Below, in pieces: positions 36,190 to 44,827 of a stretch of 64,000 nucleotides of DNA (position 1 is its first letter; every line of letters starts with the position of its first letter). Below the pieces are notes generated by a model that saw only the letters and a list, made by a program, of their open reading frames with translations, had not been told where the DNA came from and did not search any database. Source of the DNA: Rhizomicrobium sp. (lineage in GTDB: Bacteria > Pseudomonadota > Alphaproteobacteria > Micropepsales > Micropepsaceae); assembly GCA_037200985.1 (NCBI GenBank), contig JBBCGJ010000001.1, forward strand, positions 3,510,756 to 3,574,755, given 5' to 3'. The translations under genes were made by a program, and so were the position numbers.

Positions 36190-36258
36190 CTGTCATACCC
36201 GCGAAAGCAGGTATCCAGGCGGCCGCCGGACGGGATGCCCGCCTGCGGGGGCATGACA
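36190..36258. repeat. REP-like inverted repeat (CTGTCAT family)
   Basis: Left part 36190-36218 (CTGTCAT...ATCCAG) and right part 36233-36258 (GGATGCCC...ATGACA) are the same family as 31599-31677. It is placed in the promoter gap, directly upstream of the DUF1684 ribosome site. Confidence 0.75.
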
Positions 36259-36275
36259 ATCGAGCAGGAGAATTT

Positions 36276-37163
36276 ATGAGCGCACGACATTTCATCGGCA
36301 TTCTTGCCGCCACGCTTCTGCTGGCGGCGGCGCCGGCGGCGAAGTCCCCGGAACAGGCGTGGCGCGACGGCATCGTCGACGCCAACAAGGCGTGGGCCAA
36401 GACCCCGCATGCGATCCTGAAGATCCAGGATGCCGCCTATCTCAGCGAGGGACAGAGCGCGACGCTGACCGGGACCAAGGGCAGGCCCGAGACCTACAAA
36501 TGGGTGGCGGGCAAATCGGCCGGTGTCCTGACCGCGACCTTCCATGCCGGCAAGATGAGCGCCGCGATGGGCGGCAAGACGCTCGACGACGCCACGCTGC
36601 AGAAAAGCGTGCCCATCGACACCGACATCGACATCCAGGGCTTTTCGACCCAGGTCTCCGCCGGCGTGATGGGCGTGCGCATCATGCTCTACAATCAGAA
36701 GCGCGCCGACGCGCTGGCCTTCCAGGGCGTGATCTACTTCCCCTACAATCCGGCCTATCGCGTGATCGCGACCTTCAAGCCCGATCCGAAGCTGCCGCCG
36801 CGCGTCTTCCGCACCTCGCGCGGCACCGACAAGCAGTTCTTCCATGCCGGCGACGCGACCTTCGCGCTGAACGGCAAGACCTTCACGCTGCCCTTCTATG
36901 CCGGCGACAACGATCCGAAGAAGATCGCCGAGCTGAGCGCGTTCTTCATGGACGACCTGACGGGCAAGATCACCTATGGCGCGGGGCGCTATGTCGACAT
37001 CGACGGCTTCGGGCCGTTCCCGCCCAGGACCGCGACCATCGACTTCAACGACGCCTACAATCCCAATTGCGCCCGGTCGGCCTTCTACACCTGCCCGGTC
37101 GCGACGGACGCGCTCGCCACCGCCGTTGAAGCGGGCGAAAAGGATCCGCATCACGTACACTGA
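36276..37163 (+). CDS. DUF1684 protein, exported
   Basis: 295 aa. AGGAG at 36266-36270 fixes the ATG at 36276. Residues 1-20 form a signal peptide. The DUF1684 core runs from the QGVIYFPYNPAYRVIATF stretch through FPPRTATIDFNDAYNPNCA to YTCPV near the end. This family is found in many bacteria but has no assigned reaction. It is followed after 24 bases by the serine hydrolase. Confidence 0.85.
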   Translation: MSARHFIGILAATLLLAAAPAAKSPEQAWRDGIVDANKAWAKTPHAILKIQDAAYLSEGQSATLTGTKGRPETYKWVAGKSAGVLTATFHAGKMSAAMGGKTLDDATLQKSVPIDTDIDIQGFSTQVSAGVMGVRIMLYNQKRADALAFQGVIYFPYNPAYRVIATFKPDPKLPPRVFRTSRGTDKQFFHAGDATFALNGKTFTLPFYAGDNDPKKIAELSAFFMDDLTGKITYGAGRYVDIDGFGPFPPRTATIDFNDAYNPNCARSAFYTCPVATDALATAVEAGEKDPHHVH

Positions 37164-37187
37164 TCAACAAGACCATCGGGGGGAAAC

Positions 37188-38477
37188 ATGCGCAAATCGG
37201 TTCTGGCGGCGTTCGCCGCTTTGTTGTCCTTGTCGGCCGCCTTCGCGGCGCCCTTGCCGCAGGTCGCGCCCGATACCGTCGGCCTCGACGCGGACAAGCT
37301 GAAACTGCTCGACGCGACGATGGACAAAGCGGTCGATACCGGCGAAGTCGCCGGCATCGAGGTCATGGCGGTGCGGCACGGCAAGATCGCCGAGCTGCAC
37401 ACGTACGGCCTCGCCAGCATGGCGGCGGCGACGCCGATCGCGCGCGACACGATCTTCCGCATGTATTCCCAGACCAAGCCGATGACCGGCGTGGCGATGA
37501 TGATCCTCTACGAGAAGGGCCTGTGGAAGCTCGACGATCCGGTGACGAAATTCATTCCCGAATTCGCCGGCCTCAAGGTGCTGCGCGCCGATGGCGGGCT
37601 CGAAGACATGAAGCGCCCGCCCACCATGCGCGAGCTGATGACCCATACGGCGGGCTTCGGCTACGGGCTGCGCACCGGCAATCCGGTGGACGACGCGTTC
37701 CGCGCCGACAAGGTGCTGCAGTCGAACGGGCTGAAGGAGATGATCGACAGGATCGCCAAGATCCCGCTGCTCTACCAGCCCGGCACCAAATGGTCCTATT
37801 CCGCCGCGGTCGATATCCAGGGCTACATCATCGAGAAGCTGTCGGGCCAGACCTTCGGCCAGTTCATGCATGAGCACATCTGGGGCCCGCTCGGCATGAA
37901 GGATACCGGCTTCTTCGTTCCGCCGGCGGACGCCGCGCGGCTGTCGGGCGTCTATGCCAAGAACCAGATGACCGGCGACAGGCTCTATGAGCTGACATCG
38001 GCGATCCCGATGATCCAGGACTTCACCAAGCCGCCGTCGATGGAATCGGGCGGTGGCGGATCGGTGTCGACGGTCGACGACTATGCGGCGTTCTGCCAGA
38101 TGATGCTGAACAAGGGCGAGCTCAATGGCGTGCGCATCCTCAAGCCCGAGACCGTGGCGCTGATGGAGACCGACCAGATCGAGCCCGGCGTGCAGCCGTC
38201 GGACGCGATCGGCGGCCGCTCCATCGGCGGCGAGGCGCTCGGTTTCGGTCTGGATTTCGCGATCACCAAGGACCCCGCGAAGATCGACAGCAAGCTCGGC
38301 GCGGGCTCGATCTGGTGGGGCGGCGCGGCCGGCACCTGGTTCTGGATCGATCCGAAGAACGATCTGTTCTTTCTCGGCATGATCCAGCGCTTCGGCACCG
38401 GCGCCGCCGGCAATGAATCGCTTTCGACGGTATCGCAGAGCCTGTTCTACGACGCGTTGACCGATCCGAAGCGCTAG
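37188..38477 (+). CDS. Class C beta-lactamase-fold serine hydrolase
   Basis: 429 aa, exported (signal 1-20). The SxxK motif is SQTK (Ser94, Lys97) and the second motif YSAAVD corresponds to the YxN position; the residue after Y-S is Ala rather than Asn. Such enzymes are mostly esterases or D-aminopeptidases rather than true beta-lactamases. A GGGGGA-type site precedes the ATG. It overlaps the convergent VOC gene by 4 bases. Confidence 0.85.
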   Translation: MRKSVLAAFAALLSLSAAFAAPLPQVAPDTVGLDADKLKLLDATMDKAVDTGEVAGIEVMAVRHGKIAELHTYGLASMAAATPIARDTIFRMYSQTKPMTGVAMMILYEKGLWKLDDPVTKFIPEFAGLKVLRADGGLEDMKRPPTMRELMTHTAGFGYGLRTGNPVDDAFRADKVLQSNGLKEMIDRIAKIPLLYQPGTKWSYSAAVDIQGYIIEKLSGQTFGQFMHEHIWGPLGMKDTGFFVPPADAARLSGVYAKNQMTGDRLYELTSAIPMIQDFTKPPSMESGGGGSVSTVDDYAAFCQMMLNKGELNGVRILKPETVALMETDQIEPGVQPSDAIGGRSIGGEALGFGLDFAITKDPAKIDSKLGAGSIWWGGAAGTWFWIDPKNDLFFLGMIQRFGTGAAGNESLSTVSQSLFYDALTDPKR

Positions 38478-38920
38478 GCATTTTCGGGTGCGTTTATCCG
38501 CGTATCGGGCTCGAACAGGCCGCGGCCGGGGACGTGGTTGATCTCCAGCCTCACCCCATCGGGATCTTCGAACAGCACGGAGTAATAGCCGGGCGCGAAA
38601 CCGTCCGGCTGCGGCGGGTGCACGATCGTCGCGCCGAGCCCGACCAGAAAGGCGTGCGCCGCGTCGACATCGCCGCGCTCGCGGGCGCGCCAGCAATGAT
38701 GGTGCAGGCCGACGCTGCCCTGCTCGAAGCGCTTGCCCTCATGCTCCGGCGCCGGGGCGCGGATGCCGAAGCCCGTGCGGCCGCCGACGCAGTAATAGAA
38801 TCCGTCGAGGTCCATGACGGGTTTCAGGCCCAGGAACGGCAGAAACTCGCCGTAGAACGTCCGCGCCCTGGCGAAATCGCCGGCGGTGATGAAGGTGTGC
38901 GCGACGCCGTTGATCTCCAT
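38474..38920 (-). CDS. VOC (glyoxalase/bleomycin resistance-fold) protein
   Basis: 148 aa from ATG 38920 after GGAGGAACGAGG. Two beta-alpha-beta-beta-beta units are visible: GVAHTFITAGDFARARTFYG, and a second around GLHHHCWRARERGDVDAAHA, ending YSVLFEDPDGVRLEINH. Potential metal ligands are His and Glu at these positions. Substrate is open. It could be related to the acyl-CoA region, but does not look like methylmalonyl-CoA epimerase. Confidence 0.8.
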   Translation of the reverse strand: MEINGVAHTFITAGDFARARTFYGEFLPFLGLKPVMDLDGFYYCVGGRTGFGIRAPAPEHEGKRFEQGSVGLHHHCWRARERGDVDAAHAFLVGLGATIVHPPQPDGFAPGYYSVLFEDPDGVRLEINHVPGRGLFEPDTRINAPENA

Positions 38921-38978
38921 GCCTCGTTCCTCCAGCCTGCGTCTCAAGTCCAGACCTTCGGCCCGTCCCGCACAAGCG

Positions 38979-39266
38979 ATGAAAACCCGACAGCCCACAT
39001 TCGAAGACCGCAAGGCAGCCGCCAAGCGCGCCGCGCTCCGGGCGCTCAAGAAGGCGCGCAAGGCCGCCGAGGCGGCGGGCGTGACGCTGTCCGACTGGGA
39101 GGGCGAATTCCTGGGCTCGGTCGAGACCCGCGTCGAGAAATACGGCCGCGCCTTTCGCGACCCCGAAAAGGGCGGCTCCGGCGCGTCACTTTCGCTGCGC
39201 CAGGCCGTTAAGCTCAAGGAGATCGCGGGAAAAGCCTCGGGAAAGAAGGCCTGGCGAAGTCGCTGA
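38979..39266 (+). CDS. Small basic protein conserved in alphaproteobacteria, unknown function
   Basis: 95 aa from ATG 38979. A Lys/Arg/Ala-rich helix at about 8-33 (EDRKAAAKRAALRALKKARK) is followed by SDWEGEFLGSVETRVEKYGRAF and a basic end. No signal or membrane segment. The frame opens 31 codons earlier but that part is antisense to the VOC gene. A nucleic-acid-binding role is only a guess. Confidence 0.6.
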   Translation: MKTRQPTFEDRKAAAKRAALRALKKARKAAEAAGVTLSDWEGEFLGSVETRVEKYGRAFRDPEKGGSGASLSLRQAVKLKEIAGKASGKKAWRSR

Positions 39267-39332
39267 TGGCGGCGCTTGCCGGTAACTTTATTGCAGAAAT
39301 GCCATAGGACAGCGCATTTATGACAAGTCCTG

Positions 39333-39348
39333 TTGCAATGCAGCAGGA
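39333..39348 (+). promoter_or_regulatory. TGCA-rich motif upstream of ccr
   Basis: TTGCAATGCAGCAGGA, 70 bases upstream of the ccr ATG. It differs at three positions of 16 from the ecm-side motif (36163-36180). A second TTGCAG occurs at 39291. The pair suggests a shared regulator. Confidence 0.45.
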
Positions 39349-39417
39349 ACTTAGGGCCTAATCCGCGCCTTATTGAGCAGCCGCAACAAGACGGCCGAGG
39401 GGAAGAGGACCAACGCA

Positions 39418-40695
39418 ATGTCGCAGCAAGCCGTGCCGCAACTCGAAGTCTACAAGGACCTCTACGAGATCGGCGAGATCCCGCCGCTCGGTCATGTGCC
39501 GTCAAAGATGTACGCCTGGACGATCCGCAAGGAGCGCCATGGCGAGCCGGAAAAATCCTTCCAGATCGAGGTCGTGCCCACCTGGCCGCTCGACAGCCAC
39601 GACGTTCTGATTCTCGTGATGGCGGCGGGGGTGAACTACAACGGCGTCTGGGCCGGCCTCGGCACGCCGATCTCGCCGATCGACGGCCACAAGAATCCCT
39701 ATCACATCGCCGGCTCCGACGCGTCGGGCATCGTGTGGGCGGTCGGCTCCAAGGTGAAGCGCTGGAAGGTCGGCGACGAGGTCGTCGTGCACTGCAATCA
39801 GGACGACGGCGACGACGAGGAATGCAATGGCGGCGATCCGATGTTCTCGCCCAGCCAGCGCATCTGGGGCTATGAGACGCCGGACGGCTCCTTCGCGCAA
39901 TTCGCCCGCGTGCAGGATCGCCAATTGATGGAGCGGCCCAAGCATCTGACCTGGGAAGAGAGCGCCTGCTACACGCTGACGCTCGCCACGACCTACCGCA
40001 TGTTCTTCGGCCACCGGCCGCACATCCTGCGGCCCGGACATAATGTGCTGGTGTGGGGCGCGAGCGGCGGCTTGGGCTCCTTCGCCATCCAGCTCTGCGC
40101 CGTCAGCGGCGCCAACGCCATCGGCGTCATCAGCGACGAGACCAAGCGCGAATTCGTCCTTTCGCTCGGCGCCAAGGGCGTGATCAATCGCAAGGATTTC
40201 AATTGCTGGGGCGCGATGCCCAAGGTCAACACGCCCGAATACGACGCCTGGACGAAGGAAGCGCGCAAATTCGGCAAGGCGATCTGGGACATCACCGGCA
40301 AGGGCAACGACGTCGATATGGTGTTCGAGCATCCGGGCGAATCGACCTTCCCGGTGTCGTGCCTCGTGGTGAAGCGCGGCGGCATGGTCGTGTTCTGCGC
40401 CGGCACCACCGGCTACAACATCACCTTCGACGCCCGTTACGTCTGGATGCGGCAGAAGCGCATCCAGGGCTCGCATTTCGCCAACCTGTTGCAGGCGTCG
40501 CAGGCCAACAAGCTCGTGGTCGAGCGCCGCATCGATCCGTGCATGTCCGAAGTGTTCTCCTGGGCCGACATCCCGCGCGCCCACACCAAGATGTGGAAGA
40601 ACGAGCATTTGCCGGGCAACATGGCGGTGCTGGTGAACGCCCAGCGCACGGGCCTGCGCACCTTCGAGGACGTGCTGGACGCGCAGAAGGACTGA
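39418..40695 (+). CDS. ccr: Crotonyl-CoA carboxylase/reductase
   Basis: 425 aa. Ccr reductively carboxylates crotonyl-CoA to ethylmalonyl-CoA with NADPH and CO2, the committing step of the ethylmalonyl-CoA pathway. The N-terminus LYEIGEIPPLGHVPSKMYAW and GVNYNGVWAGLGTPIS are characteristic, and VWGASGGLGSFAIQL is the NADPH site. GAGGGGAAGAGGA precedes the ATG at 39418. Distinguished from simple quinone reductases by length (about 425) and the N-terminal region. Confidence 0.95.
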   Translation: MSQQAVPQLEVYKDLYEIGEIPPLGHVPSKMYAWTIRKERHGEPEKSFQIEVVPTWPLDSHDVLILVMAAGVNYNGVWAGLGTPISPIDGHKNPYHIAGSDASGIVWAVGSKVKRWKVGDEVVVHCNQDDGDDEECNGGDPMFSPSQRIWGYETPDGSFAQFARVQDRQLMERPKHLTWEESACYTLTLATTYRMFFGHRPHILRPGHNVLVWGASGGLGSFAIQLCAVSGANAIGVISDETKREFVLSLGAKGVINRKDFNCWGAMPKVNTPEYDAWTKEARKFGKAIWDITGKGNDVDMVFEHPGESTFPVSCLVVKRGGMVVFCAGTTGYNITFDARYVWMRQKRIQGSHFANLLQASQANKLVVERRIDPCMSEVFSWADIPRAHTKMWKNEHLPGNMAVLVNAQRTGLRTFEDVLDAQKD

Positions 40696-40716
40696 GCGCC
40701 GCCGCCACGCATCGCA

Positions 40717-40754
40717 ATCGGACTCCCAGGATGCATCGCATCGGGGAGTCCGAT
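40717..40754. terminator. Inverted repeat between ccr and mcd
   Basis: ATCGGACTCCC (40717-40727) pairs perfectly with GGGAGTCCGAT (40744-40754), 16-base loop. No T-run on the ccr strand. Each arm holds a GANTC site. It could attenuate or stabilise the ccr-mcd transcript. Confidence 0.5.
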
Positions 40755-40783
40755 AAGCTCAACCGCTTGAACTTTTGAAGACG

Positions 40784-42457
40784 ATGTCCATGCTGCCGCT
40801 CAGCGTTCCGCACCTCCTGGCCAAGTGCGAAGAGGCCGTGTTTTCCGCGCAAGGCCTCCTGGCCGCCGCCAAGGATGCGGTCGGCCGGCTCGTCACCGTC
40901 GACGGGAAAATCTCGCCCGACGCGCTCGACCGCGAACAGCGCGCGACGCATGGCCTGGCCTGGCTCGCGACCTATGTCGAAGCGCTGCGCCAGATGGCGC
41001 GCTGGGGCCGCCAGCTCGAGCACGACAAAAGGTTTGGCGAGATCGAGCAACTCCTGCTGCTCGCCGGCTTCGCCGAATATCTCAGCCAGATCGCCGGCGG
41101 CATCCAGATGAGCCAGAACGAGATCGCGCGGCCCTTCGATCTCGGCCTCGACGATTCCAATGCGGCCGAGTTCTGGACGCCGACGCTGGGCGAGTTGGCA
41201 ACCCTTGGCGGCCGTCCGGAAATCCGCGGCGCCATAGCCGAATACATGGCCAAGCACGCCGGCGCGATGTTCGTCGGCGATCCCGGCCTGGACGACACGA
41301 TGGGCCTGATCCGCGAGCAATTCTTCCGCTTCGCCCAGGACAAGGTCGCGCCTTTCGCGCATCAATGGCACCTGAAGGACGAGCTGATCCCGATTTCCGT
41401 GATCGACGAACTTAGCGATCTCGGCGTGTTCGGCCTGACCATCCCGGAGGAGTTCGGCGGCGCCGGCCTCTCCAAGACCGCGATGTGCGTGGTGTCGGAG
41501 GAGCTTTCGCGCGGCTATATCGGCGTCGGCTCGCTGGCGACCCGCTCGGAGATCGCCGCCGAGCTGATCCTCACCGGCGGCACCCAGGACCAGCGCGCGC
41601 ATTGGCTGCCGCTGATCGCGAGCGGCGCCAAGCTGCCGACGGCGGTGTTCACCGAACCCTCCGGCGGCTCCGACGTGGCGGCACTGAAGACCCGCGCGGT
41701 GAAGGACGGCGAGGTCTACAAGATCACGGGCAACAAGACCTGGATCACCCATGCGGCGCGCGCCGACATGATGACCCTGCTCGTGCGCACCAATCCGGAG
41801 AAGCCGGGCTATCGCGGCCTCTCCATGTTCCTCGCCGAAAAGCCGCGCGGCACCGAAACCGAGATATTCCCGGCGAAGGGTATGAGCGGCGGCGAGATCG
41901 GCGTGCTCGGCTATCGCGGCATGAAGGAATACGAGATCGGCTTCGACGGCTTCGAGGTGCCGGCGGAAAACCTGCTTGGCCGCGAGGAAGGCCAGGGCTT
42001 CAAGCAATTGATGCAGACCTTCGAATCGGCGCGCATCCAGACCGCGGCGCGCGCCGTCGGCGTGGCGCTCTGCGCGATGGATTTGGGCGTGCGCTATGCG
42101 CTGGAGCGCCGGCAATTCGGCCGGCCGCTGATGGATTTCCCGCGCGTGCGCGACAAGCTCGCCATGATGGCGGTGGAGATCACCATCACGCGCCAGCTCA
42201 GCTATTACGCGGCGCGCGAAAAGGACGAGGGGCGGCGCTGCGATCTGGAGGCCGGCATGGCCAAGCTGCTTGGGGCGCGCGTCGCCTGGGCGTGCGCCGA
42301 CAACGCGCTGCAGATTCACGGCGGCAACGGCTTTGCGCTGGAATATCCGATCAGCCGCGTCTTATGCGACGCGCGCATCCTGAACATTTTCGAGGGCGCG
42401 GCGGAGATTCAGGCGAACGTCATCGCGCGCCGGCTCCTGGAAGACAGGTCGAACTAG
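40784..42457 (+). CDS. mcd: Methylsuccinyl-CoA dehydrogenase
   Basis: 557 aa. Mcd oxidises (2S)-methylsuccinyl-CoA to mesaconyl-CoA. An N-terminal helical extension of about 165 residues precedes a standard acyl-CoA dehydrogenase fold, typical of Mcd. The ACAD part has TEPSGGSDVAALKT, a WITHAARADM region and a late GGNGFALEYPISR. ATG 40784 was preferred over TTG 40775 and ATG 40790. hisE begins within the stop codon. Confidence 0.92.
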   Translation: MSMLPLSVPHLLAKCEEAVFSAQGLLAAAKDAVGRLVTVDGKISPDALDREQRATHGLAWLATYVEALRQMARWGRQLEHDKRFGEIEQLLLLAGFAEYLSQIAGGIQMSQNEIARPFDLGLDDSNAAEFWTPTLGELATLGGRPEIRGAIAEYMAKHAGAMFVGDPGLDDTMGLIREQFFRFAQDKVAPFAHQWHLKDELIPISVIDELSDLGVFGLTIPEEFGGAGLSKTAMCVVSEELSRGYIGVGSLATRSEIAAELILTGGTQDQRAHWLPLIASGAKLPTAVFTEPSGGSDVAALKTRAVKDGEVYKITGNKTWITHAARADMMTLLVRTNPEKPGYRGLSMFLAEKPRGTETEIFPAKGMSGGEIGVLGYRGMKEYEIGFDGFEVPAENLLGREEGQGFKQLMQTFESARIQTAARAVGVALCAMDLGVRYALERRQFGRPLMDFPRVRDKLAMMAVEITITRQLSYYAAREKDEGRRCDLEAGMAKLLGARVAWACADNALQIHGGNGFALEYPISRVLCDARILNIFEGAAEIQANVIARRLLEDRSN

Positions 42458-42783
42458 TGGCGCCGCATCCGATCGACAGGCTGTTCGCGACCATCGCCGC
42501 GCGCAAGGGCGGCGATCCGGCGACGTCCTATACCGCCGCGCTCTTGAAGGACGGCGTCGCGAAATGCGCCAAGAAATTCGGCGAGGAAGCGGTCGAGGCG
42601 GCGATCGCCGCCGCGATGAAGGACAAAAAGGCGCTCGCGTCGGAATCGGCGGACGTGCTCTATCACCTGCTCGTGCTGTGGGCGGCGAGCGGCGTCACGC
42701 CGGACGACGTCTATGCCGCGCTTGCCGCGCGCGAAGGACAATCGGGACTTGCCGAAAAGGCTTCGCGCGCGAAAAAACGCTGA
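42457..42783 (+). CDS. hisE: Phosphoribosyl-ATP diphosphatase HisE
   Basis: 108 aa from a GTG that shares one base with the mcd stop. HisE removes pyrophosphate from phosphoribosyl-ATP in histidine synthesis. The MazG-like helical core is recognisable: IDRLFATIAARKGGDPATSY, GEEAVEAAIAA and ESADVLYHLLVLW. It is apart from hisA-hisH by 20 kb, and the coupling to mcd is unusual. Confidence 0.92.
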   Translation: MAPHPIDRLFATIAARKGGDPATSYTAALLKDGVAKCAKKFGEEAVEAAIAAAMKDKKALASESADVLYHLLVLWAASGVTPDDVYAALAAREGQSGLAEKASRAKKR

Positions 42784-42786
42784 CCG

Positions 42787-43191
42787 TCAGTCTTGCGGGT
42801 CTTCCGCCATTTGCTTGACGAGATCGAGGACGCGCTTGCGCAGCTTCGGGTCCTTGATCTTCATGAAGGCGAGGCTGAGCTGAAGTCCTTCGCCGCTGGA
42901 GACGAACTCCATCACCGGCGGCGATGCATCGCCTTCCGCGAAGCCTCCGCCCGATTGCTGTCCGATCACGCCTTCGTAGAAATAGTCGATCGGAACGCCG
43001 AGTATGCGGGAGACTTCAAACAGGCGGCCCGCGCCGATGCGGTTCACGCCTTTTTCGTATTTCTGAACTTGCTGAAATGTGAGGCCGAGCAACTCGCCCA
43101 GCCGTTCCTGACTCATGCCGATCAGCATGCGCCGCAGGCGGACGCGATTTCCCACCTGCCCGTCGATCGGGTTCGCTTGTTTCTTTGGCAC
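42787..43191 (-). CDS. XRE-family transcriptional regulator
   Basis: 134 aa. The helix-turn-helix is at about 18-55 (SQERLGELLGLTFQQVQKYE). The C-terminal part, including a conserved LRKRVLDLVKQMAEDP helix, matches the alphaproteobacterial PraR/PhrR-type regulators found next to lnt. Start is GTG at 43191. Ends 3 bases from the hisE stop, convergent. Confidence 0.85.
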   Translation of the reverse strand: MPKKQANPIDGQVGNRVRLRRMLIGMSQERLGELLGLTFQQVQKYEKGVNRIGAGRLFEVSRILGVPIDYFYEGVIGQQSGGGFAEGDASPPVMEFVSSGEGLQLSLAFMKIKDPKLRKRVLDLVKQMAEDPQD

Positions 43192-43279
43192 GGTAATTAC
43201 ACAACGCTCCGTTTCTATCCGGCTCTGACGCGCCGGCAGGTTAAAGGAAGAATTGATTCAAACACTTATGTTCGAAACC

Positions 43280-44827
43280 CTACTGGCGGGAAAGCGCCAT
43301 GGGAAGGGCGGCGGCGAGGATCAACAGCAGAAAAAATACCAGATCGCCGAAGCGTGCGTAAGGTGACTGCGGGTCAGCCTTGGGTAGAAGCGCGTCGACG
43401 ATACCCGTGCGGTTGAGCCCAAGCTCCGCGATAATGCGGCCCTGGGCGTCGACGACGGCGGAGATTCCGGTGTTGGCGGCGCGCGCCAGAGGCAGGCCCT
43501 CCTCGATGGCGCGCACGCGCGCCGCCAGAAGATGCTGCCGCGGCCCGGCCCAGGGACCGAACCACGAATCGTCCGTCACGTTCAAAAGCCACATCGGCCG
43601 CGGCGTGCCGACGACGGCCGACGGAAACAGAATTTCGTAGCAGATCAACGGACTCGCGGCCGGCGCGCCCGGAATGGCGAGCGTATGCGGACCGTCGCCA
43701 GTCGAAAAACTTCCCGGAAAATCGACCAGTTTGGTGATTCCGAGATAGCGCAACCAGGATTCGAGCGGCAGGTATTCGCCGAACGGCACCAGGTGGAATT
43801 TGTCGTAGGTCGCGACGAGCGCGCCGCCGGGCCCGAAGACGTAGAGGCTGTTGAACCGGCGTTCGCCGTCCGCGTCGATCTCTTTGCGCTGGTTGCCCGT
43901 CACCAGGACGCGGTTGCCGCCGGTCAGTTCGGCAATCTGCGCGAGAGCATCGGGATTGCGCTGCAGAAGCACCGGCGGTGCGGCTTCCGGCCAAATGATG
44001 ACGCCTGCTGTGCTACCACCCGGCCGCGTGCTCAACTCCATCAGCCGCTGCCAGTTGCGCGCGACCAAGCGGCGCACATACTTCTCGTCCTGCGGAATGT
44101 TGGGTTGCACCAGCCGCAGATGGACGTTCGGAACGAACGCCGTCGGCGTGGTCGCAAGCCGCGCCGCCCCGCCCAGCCACAGAGCGGCGAACAATGCGAC
44201 CGCGGCGACGGGAAGAGTCGCGCGCGGACGGGACGCTTCAAAAAATTCCGCTAAAGCCATCCCGAAAAGAACTGTCAATAACGACAGACCATAGGCGCCG
44301 AAGAGCGCCGTGCTCTGAAGAATCGCGAGCGATGCGCCCCAGCCATAGGCCGGCAGGTTCCACGGCAGTCCGGTCAGGACATGGCCGCGCAGCCATTCGG
44401 CCGCGGCGTAGCAGGCGGCGAAGATGAAAATACGCGGCCGGCCCGGGCGCCACGCCGCCATCGCCGCGGCGCAGGCCGCCGTCGCGAACAGAGCCAGGCC
44501 GCCGGGAAACAGGATCGCGACGAATGGAATCTGCCAGGCATGTTCGAGCGGATCGACGAGAAAGGGATAGAAGATCCAGTGCATGCCGACGAAGAACTGG
44601 CCGAACCCGAAACCCCAGCCGATCGCCGCGGCGTGGCGCACCGGGCGCGCCCGCGCGGCTATGCCGTCGAGCAGCAGCACGAGGGCGGCCAGTCCCAGCA
44701 GCATCGCGGGAAAGATCCCGAGCGGCGCGAAGCCGAGGGCGTAGACTGCGCCGGCGAGGATGGAGGCGAGAAGCGCACGCCAGCCGGTCAGCGCGCGGAA
44801 GAAGTCCCCGATGCGCGCCAGCGTCAC
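43280..44827 (-). CDS. lnt: Apolipoprotein N-acyltransferase
   Basis: 515 aa. Lnt adds the third acyl chain to lipoproteins at the inner membrane. Six or so hydrophobic segments (10-215) precede a nitrilase-like domain with the catalytic triad Glu in IIWPEAAPP, Lys in YDKFHLVPFGEY and Cys in LICYEILFP. GTG at 44827 overlaps the corC stop by 4 nt. Confidence 0.95.
   Translation of the reverse strand: MTLARIGDFFRALTGWRALLASILAGAVYALGFAPLGIFPAMLLGLAALVLLLDGIAARARPVRHAAAIGWGFGFGQFFVGMHWIFYPFLVDPLEHAWQIPFVAILFPGGLALFATAACAAAMAAWRPGRPRIFIFAACYAAAEWLRGHVLTGLPWNLPAYGWGASLAILQSTALFGAYGLSLLTVLFGMALAEFFEASRPRATLPVAAVALFAALWLGGAARLATTPTAFVPNVHLRLVQPNIPQDEKYVRRLVARNWQRLMELSTRPGGSTAGVIIWPEAAPPVLLQRNPDALAQIAELTGGNRVLVTGNQRKEIDADGERRFNSLYVFGPGGALVATYDKFHLVPFGEYLPLESWLRYLGITKLVDFPGSFSTGDGPHTLAIPGAPAASPLICYEILFPSAVVGTPRPMWLLNVTDDSWFGPWAGPRQHLLAARVRAIEEGLPLARAANTGISAVVDAQGRIIAELGLNRTGIVDALLPKADPQSPYARFGDLVFFLLLILAAALPMALSRQ

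Noticed and set aside
37188..38477. Serine hydrolase as an antibiotic-resistance beta-lactamase
   Set aside because: Second motif is YSA rather than YxN and the family is mostly esterases or peptidases; no resistance role can be claimed.
38474..38920. VOC gene as the ethylmalonyl/methylmalonyl-CoA epimerase of the pathway
   Set aside because: The sequence does not follow the epimerase pattern (no HVAIAV-type start and different second half), so I leave it as an unassigned VOC protein.
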